In this document: piece by piece, positions 60,335 through 64,000 of the stretch | Layout of the letters: each line of letters starts with the position of its first letter | How positions within the stretch are numbered: position 1 is the first letter of the stretch | Origin: Telluria mixta | GTDB lineage: Bacteria > Pseudomonadota > Gammaproteobacteria > Burkholderiales > Burkholderiaceae_D | NCBI RefSeq assembly: GCF_029223865.1 | Contig: NZ_CP119520.1 | Location: 4,526,001 to 4,590,000 of the forward strand | Length of the DNA: 64,000 nucleotides | Direction of reading: 5' to 3' | Made by a program: the position numbers and the translations under genes | Notes under the pieces: model-generated | Seen by the model: the letters and a program-made list of their open reading frames with translations, nothing else | Databases searched by the model: none | Told to the model about the DNA's origin: nothing

Positions 60335-61156
60335 TCAGTTGAAGCAGCTCAGCCCACTGGACCCGCCCGGCATGTCGATGACTTCCACGCAGTGGCGCGG
60401 TGCGGCAGGCGGGGGCTTCGCGACCCTGGCCGGCGCGACCGCCTTGAACGCCTTGGGCTCGTCCAGGAGATCGTTGCGGGTAAAGCCGGCGGTCCTGACG
60501 GTCGCTTCGTCCGTCTGGTTGCGCAGGGCGAGCGACAGGGTGCCGATGCTGCGGGCCAGGTCGAGCTTTTCTGAGTCGGCCAGCGACAGCTCGAGCGTGA
60601 CGGCGTTGACGACTTTCGGCTTGGTGTCGTCGCGGCCGGCTTCCTGGGCCACGGCCAGGACGAGCACGTGTTCCAGCACGGTCTTGCTGATCGGCTTCGT
60701 CGGGCCCTTGCCTTCGTCGCGCTGGGCGTGGACGAGGATGTCGACATAATTGCCGGGGAGGGCGAACCCCGCCACGCCGACAACGTCGTTGACGCGTACC
60801 GTCATCGCCCGCTTGCCCTCGGCGATCACCGCGGACAGGCCGCCCATCGTGCCGACCGGCGCGAGCTTGCCCTCGATGATCGCTTCGCCGCGTACCACGT
60901 CCAGCCTGACGACACGGGCCTTCAGCAGTGCGGGATCCGAGATGGCGCCGGTGGGCAGCGCGGCGGAAGGCCAGTCGATCGTGGTCAGCATCTCCGGTTC
61001 GAGCCGGCTGCCGGCGGGAATGTCGACCGCGGACACGACGATCTTGTTGGCCGCAATATTCGTCCGCTGTCCAACCCAGTTGTTGGCATACACGGCCGCG
61101 ACGAGGCCGAGGAGGGCCGCCAGCAGCAGCAGGGACAGTGCCTTGATGTTCTTCAT
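60335..61156 (-). CDS. cpaB: Tad pilus assembly protein CpaB (RcpC)
   Basis: 273 residues. One N-terminal membrane helix (ALSLLLLAALLGLVAAVYA) is followed by a SAF domain (KIVVSAVDIPAGSRLEPEMLTTIDWP), the block GKRAMTVRVNDVVGVAGFALPGNYVDILV typical of Flp assembly protein CpaB, and a C-terminal tail with Cys residues. It acts in the periplasm with the secretin. It begins 19 bp after tadV and ends 34 bp before the secretin gene. Confidence 0.92.
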   Translation of the reverse strand: MKNIKALSLLLLAALLGLVAAVYANNWVGQRTNIAANKIVVSAVDIPAGSRLEPEMLTTIDWPSAALPTGAISDPALLKARVVRLDVVRGEAIIEGKLAPVGTMGGLSAVIAEGKRAMTVRVNDVVGVAGFALPGNYVDILVHAQRDEGKGPTKPISKTVLEHVLVLAVAQEAGRDDTKPKVVNAVTLELSLADSEKLDLARSIGTLSLALRNQTDEATVRTAGFTRNDLLDEPKAFKAVAPARVAKPPPAAPRHCVEVIDMPGGSSGLSCFN

Positions 61157-61175
61157 GATGTCACCCGGGATCGAG

Positions 61176-61760
61176 TCAGAGGAAACCGTAGTGCGCTGCG
61201 ACGACGGTGGTGATCGTGCCCAGCGCGATCGCGACGCCGTACGGCAGCTTGCCCACGGAATCCCAACCGGTCGTCGCCACGCGGACGGGCATGCCGGCCG
61301 TTACTGCGAGACCGCCCAGGTGCACGATGCGCAGCGCATTGCCCAACATCGTGCGCAGGTTGCCCTGCCGCAGCGCATAGACGATGGCGCAGACACCGCC
61401 GGCGGAAAGCGAGCCGATCAGTGCCAGCGGGATCGCGTGCAGGCCGAGCAAGGCACCGGTCATCGCCATCAGCTTGACGTCGCCGGCGCCGGTCAGGCGC
61501 AGCAGCCACATGGGGAACAAGACACCGAAGCCGACAGCCGCGCCGGCCAGCGCCCACAGGAAACCGTGATGGAGCCAGAAGGGCACGACGGCGCTGTACA
61601 GCAGGCCGAATACGAGTCCGGACACCGTCAGCCAGTTGGGGATCCGCTGGTGGCGCACGTCGGACACGGCGGCGGCAACCAGCAGCGTGAACAGCACTGC
61701 CGTGCGCGGGTCGGTGACGAGCAGCCTGGTCAGTTCGAGAAAGGCATCCAGCTCATTCAT
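61176..61760 (-). CDS. tadV: Prepilin peptidase TadV (CpaA), A24 family
   Basis: 194 residues with about six membrane helices. The two catalytic aspartates of A24 peptidases are visible in AAVSDVRHQRIPNWLT (near 35) and TGAGDVKLMAMTGALLG (near 92). It cleaves the leaders of Flp and the TadE-type pseudopilins. It is shorter than PilD and has no N-methylase domain, as expected for CpaA. AGGGAG lies six bases before the ATG. It is the first gene of the tad operon; the promoter should lie in 61761-62001. Confidence 0.93.
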   Translation of the reverse strand: MNELDAFLELTRLLVTDPRTAVLFTLLVAAAVSDVRHQRIPNWLTVSGLVFGLLYSAVVPFWLHHGFLWALAGAAVGFGVLFPMWLLRLTGAGDVKLMAMTGALLGLHAIPLALIGSLSAGGVCAIVYALRQGNLRTMLGNALRIVHLGGLAVTAGMPVRVATTGWDSVGKLPYGVAIALGTITTVVAAHYGFL

Positions 61761-62001
61761 CTCATGCTCCCTGTTTGATCAGCGTCAATCCATGGAGAAA
61801 AGTCTATCGATCTTGAACTTTCTGAACATCAGCGGGGAGTCACGCTTTTGCTAGGCGAAGCTCCTGATTATCGGCGGCGCTGCAGTACAAAACGCCTAGT
61901 CGGGCCGCACCGCTTTCCAGTCGGCAGTCCTTGTATATCGCGGGCCGTCTCCTATGCTGCATGGATGGCGGCATTGGCCGCGGTGACAGGCGGAGCCTAC
62001 G

Positions 62002-63390
62002 ATGACGAGCTTGAAGAACGAGGTGGTCGACGGCTTGCGGGCCGCGCTGAGGGGGCCGCTGCTGCAGCCGGGCGACCCGGACTACGATGCCGCGCGGCAG
62101 ATCTGGAATGCGATGATCGACCGCCGCCCGGCGCTGATCGTGCGCTGCGCCGGCACGGCCGACGTGTGCACGGCCGTCGCGTTCGCGCGCGACCACGGCC
62201 TGCCGCTGGCCGTGCGCGGCGGCGGCCACAACATCGCCGGCAATGCGATCTGCGACGACGGGCTCGTGATCGACCTGTCGGGCATGCGCAGCGTCCACGT
62301 CGACCCGGACGCGTGCATGGCGTACGTCGACGGCGGCGCGCTGCTGGCCGACGTCGACCACGAGACGCAAGCCTGCGGTCTCGCCGTTCCCCTAGGCATC
62401 AATTCGACGACGGGCGCGGCGGGCTTGACGCTGGGCGGCGGTTTCGGCTGGCTGTCGCGCATGCTGGGGCTGACGGTGGACAGCCTCGTGGGCGCCGAGA
62501 TCGTCACGGCGGATGCGCGCCGGCGCCACATCGGGCCACGCCAGGAGCCGGACCTGTTCTGGGCGATCCGGGGCGGCGGCGGCAACTTCGGTGTCGTCAC
62601 GCGCTTCGAGTATGCGCTGCACGCCGTGGGGCCGCTCGTGACAGCCGGGCTGGTCGTGTTCCCGGCGGCGCAGGGGCAGGCCGTGCTGCGCCGCTACCGC
62701 GATTACGTCGACACGCTGCCGAACGACGTCTCGATCTGGGCCGTATTGCGCAAGGCGCCGCCGCTGCCGTTCCTGCCGGAGGCCGTGCACGGCCAGGACA
62801 TCGTCGCACTGGCCGTGTTCTCGACGCGCCCGCCGGAGGAAGCGGAGCCCGTACTGGCACCGGTCCGGTCATTCGGCGACGTGCTGGGCGAGCACGTGGG
62901 CGCCGCGCCCTACGCGGCGTGGCAGAAGACGTTCGACCCGCTGCTGGCACCGGGTGCGCGCAATTACTGGAAGTCGCACAACTTCACGACCCTGTCCGAC
63001 GACGCGGTCGACCTCGTGCTGCGCTATGCCGCCGCCGTGCCGACGCCGCAATGCGAGATCTTCCTGGGCCTCATCGGCGGCCGCGCCAACGAGCCGGCCG
63101 TGGACGCCACCGCCTACCCGCACCGCAACGTGATGTATGCGATGAACGTGCACGGACGCTGGCTCGACGCGGCCGACGACGGTCGTTGCGTGGCCTGGGC
63201 GCGCGAGTTCTTCGCGGCCGTGGCGCCGTACGCGGCGGGCAGCGTGTACATCAACTTCCTCACGCAGGACGAGGGATCGCGCATCCACGAGGCGTACGGG
63301 ACGAACTGGGACCGGCTCGTGCAGGTGAAGCGGCGCTACGATCCGGACAATCTGTTCCGCTTCAACCACAACATCGCGCCGGCCGGTTAA
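62002..63390 (+). CDS. FAD-linked oxidoreductase, berberine-bridge-like (PCMH/VAO type)
   Basis: 462 residues. An FAD-binding PCMH domain covers about 40-215 with AVRGGGHNIAGNAI, whose His is the usual 8-alpha covalent FAD attachment, and LGINSTTGAAGLTLGGGFGWLSRMLG. The Cys that gives bicovalent FAD in some relatives is absent (GLAVPLGIN). The C-terminus has the BBE motif VYINFLTQDE and RYDPDNLFRFNHNI. It oxidises a sugar or secondary metabolite; the substrate is unknown. No leader is present. It is divergent from the tad operon. Confidence 0.9.
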   Translation: MTSLKNEVVDGLRAALRGPLLQPGDPDYDAARQIWNAMIDRRPALIVRCAGTADVCTAVAFARDHGLPLAVRGGGHNIAGNAICDDGLVIDLSGMRSVHVDPDACMAYVDGGALLADVDHETQACGLAVPLGINSTTGAAGLTLGGGFGWLSRMLGLTVDSLVGAEIVTADARRRHIGPRQEPDLFWAIRGGGGNFGVVTRFEYALHAVGPLVTAGLVVFPAAQGQAVLRRYRDYVDTLPNDVSIWAVLRKAPPLPFLPEAVHGQDIVALAVFSTRPPEEAEPVLAPVRSFGDVLGEHVGAAPYAAWQKTFDPLLAPGARNYWKSHNFTTLSDDAVDLVLRYAAAVPTPQCEIFLGLIGGRANEPAVDATAYPHRNVMYAMNVHGRWLDAADDGRCVAWAREFFAAVAPYAAGSVYINFLTQDEGSRIHEAYGTNWDRLVQVKRRYDPDNLFRFNHNIAPAG

Positions 63391-63416
63391 GGGCGGGCAC
63401 GCCGTGCCCGCGGCGA

Positions 63417-64000
63417 TCAGGCCAGCGCCAGCTCGACCGCCGCCTCGGCGTGCAGCCCCGTCGTGTCGTACAGCGGCACGGGGCTGTCCTCGGGCCCCAC
63501 GAGCAGCATGATCTCCGTGCAGCCGAGGATGATCGCCTCCGCGCCGGCGGCGACGAGGCGCCGGATCACGCCGCGGTAGGCCTCGCGCGACGCCGCTTCG
63601 ATCTGCCCCTGCACGAGTTCCTCGTAGATGATGCGGTGGACGGTGGCGCGATCGTCCGCGTCGGGCACGAGCACGTCCAGGCCATGCTGGTCGACCAGCC
63701 GGCCCTTGTAGAAATCCTGCTCCATCGTGAAGGCGGTGCCCAGCAGGCCGACGCGCTTGCAGCCGGCGGCCTTGATGCGCCCGGCCGTGGGATCGGCGAT
63801 GTGCAGCAGCGGCAGGTCGACCGCCGCGCGGATCTGCGGATAGGCCTTGTGCATCGTGTTCGTGCAGATGACGAGGAAGTCGGCGCCGCCGCGCTGCAGC
63901 CGCTGTGCCGCCTCGACCATCAGCTGCGCCGCCTCGTCCCAGCGGTCTTCGCGCTGCAGGACGGCGATGTCGTCGAAGTCGAACGACCACATGAGGCAGC
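63417..64000 (-). CDS. Aspartate/glutamate racemase family protein, 5' end outside window
   Basis: The frame is open to the right edge, so the N-terminal 40 or so residues (with MKxIGLIGGMSW expected) are missing. An internal ATG at 63992 (MWSFDFDDIAVL) is not the start. Catalytic motifs are VICTNTMHK (first Cys) and IILGCTEIMLLV (second Cys), with PLLHIADPT between. Members of this YgeA/RacX-like group racemise Asp, Glu or other amino acids without cofactor. It converges with the oxidoreductase gene. Confidence 0.9.
   Translation of the reverse strand, partial: CLMWSFDFDDIAVLQREDRWDEAAQLMVEAAQRLQRGGADFLVICTNTMHKAYPQIRAAVDLPLLHIADPTAGRIKAAGCKRVGLLGTAFTMEQDFYKGRLVDQHGLDVLVPDADDRATVHRIIYEELVQGQIEAASREAYRGVIRRLVAAGAEAIILGCTEIMLLVGPEDSPVPLYDTTGLHAEAAVELALA

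Noticed and set aside
63990..63992. ATG at 63992 as the start of the racemase gene
   Set aside because: The frame stays open to the window edge and the N-terminal glycine-rich strand of the family would be missing.

Overview
The window is a GC-rich stretch of bacterial chromosome. Gene content and protein style (cbb3 oxidase with a full maturation set, FNR with a perfect cognate box, Cys-type membrane formate dehydrogenase with DUF3305/DUF3306, tad pili, large TonB-dependent receptor, porin) suggest a Burkholderiales betaproteobacterium, probably an Oxalobacteraceae member of the Massilia/Telluria kind. This placement is inferred from gene content, not from a marker gene.

Layout. 1-5.2 kb: the 3' part of a two-domain glycosyltransferase, a Sel1-repeat protein, a YdjM-like membrane protein and a YihY/BrkB protein. 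5.2-9.8 kb: an NRPS-like enzyme (adenylation, carrier, hexapeptide/membrane C-terminal half) overlapping its own Sfp-type phosphopantetheinyl transferase. 9.9-22.2 kb: a microaerobic block with an Aer-like PAS chemoreceptor, hemN, a DsbD_2/SafE-like protein, ccoIS, a DksA-type zinc-finger gene and ccoNOQPGH. FNR boxes lie ahead of the receptor, hemN and ccoN, and an FNR protein with all four cluster cysteines is encoded at 32.5-33.3 kb. 22.3-32.5 kb: a DUF885 peptidase, then a probable galactomannan-use region (orphan sugar-binding protein, GH27 alpha-galactosidase, TonB-dependent receptor, GH26 mannanase, porin). 33.4-42.7 kb: a formate dehydrogenase operon (TorD-like chaperone, small Tat protein, alpha, beta, lipoprotein, cytochrome b, two further exported proteins, DUF3305, DUF3306, polyferredoxin). 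42.8-50.2 kb: acyl-CoA ligase, SET-domain methyltransferase, pncB, a LysR regulator, a decayed carboxymuconolactone-decarboxylase fragment coupled to an exported ABM monooxygenase, and a hybrid histidine kinase. 50.5-61.8 kb: a LuxR-type regulator with a degenerate receiver, converging on a complete tad/flp pilus operon read on the minus strand (tadV, cpaB, secretin, lipoprotein, flp, flp, tadG, tadE, tadF-like, tadZ, tadA, tadB, tadC). 62-64 kb: an FAD-linked oxidase and a truncated Asp/Glu racemase.

The strongest theme is low-oxygen respiration: FNR, its boxes, the oxygen-independent heme step, the high-affinity oxidase, an energy-taxis receptor and formate as electron donor. I see no CRISPR array, rRNA, tRNA, prophage or insertion sequence. 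I did not find a convincing wholly new multi-gene system. The most unusual items are a 48-bp triple repeat inserted into the tad secretin, the phosphorylation-incompetent receiver beside the tad operon, the NRPS-like/PPTase pair, and a carboxymuconolactone-decarboxylase remnant coupled to a monooxygenase.
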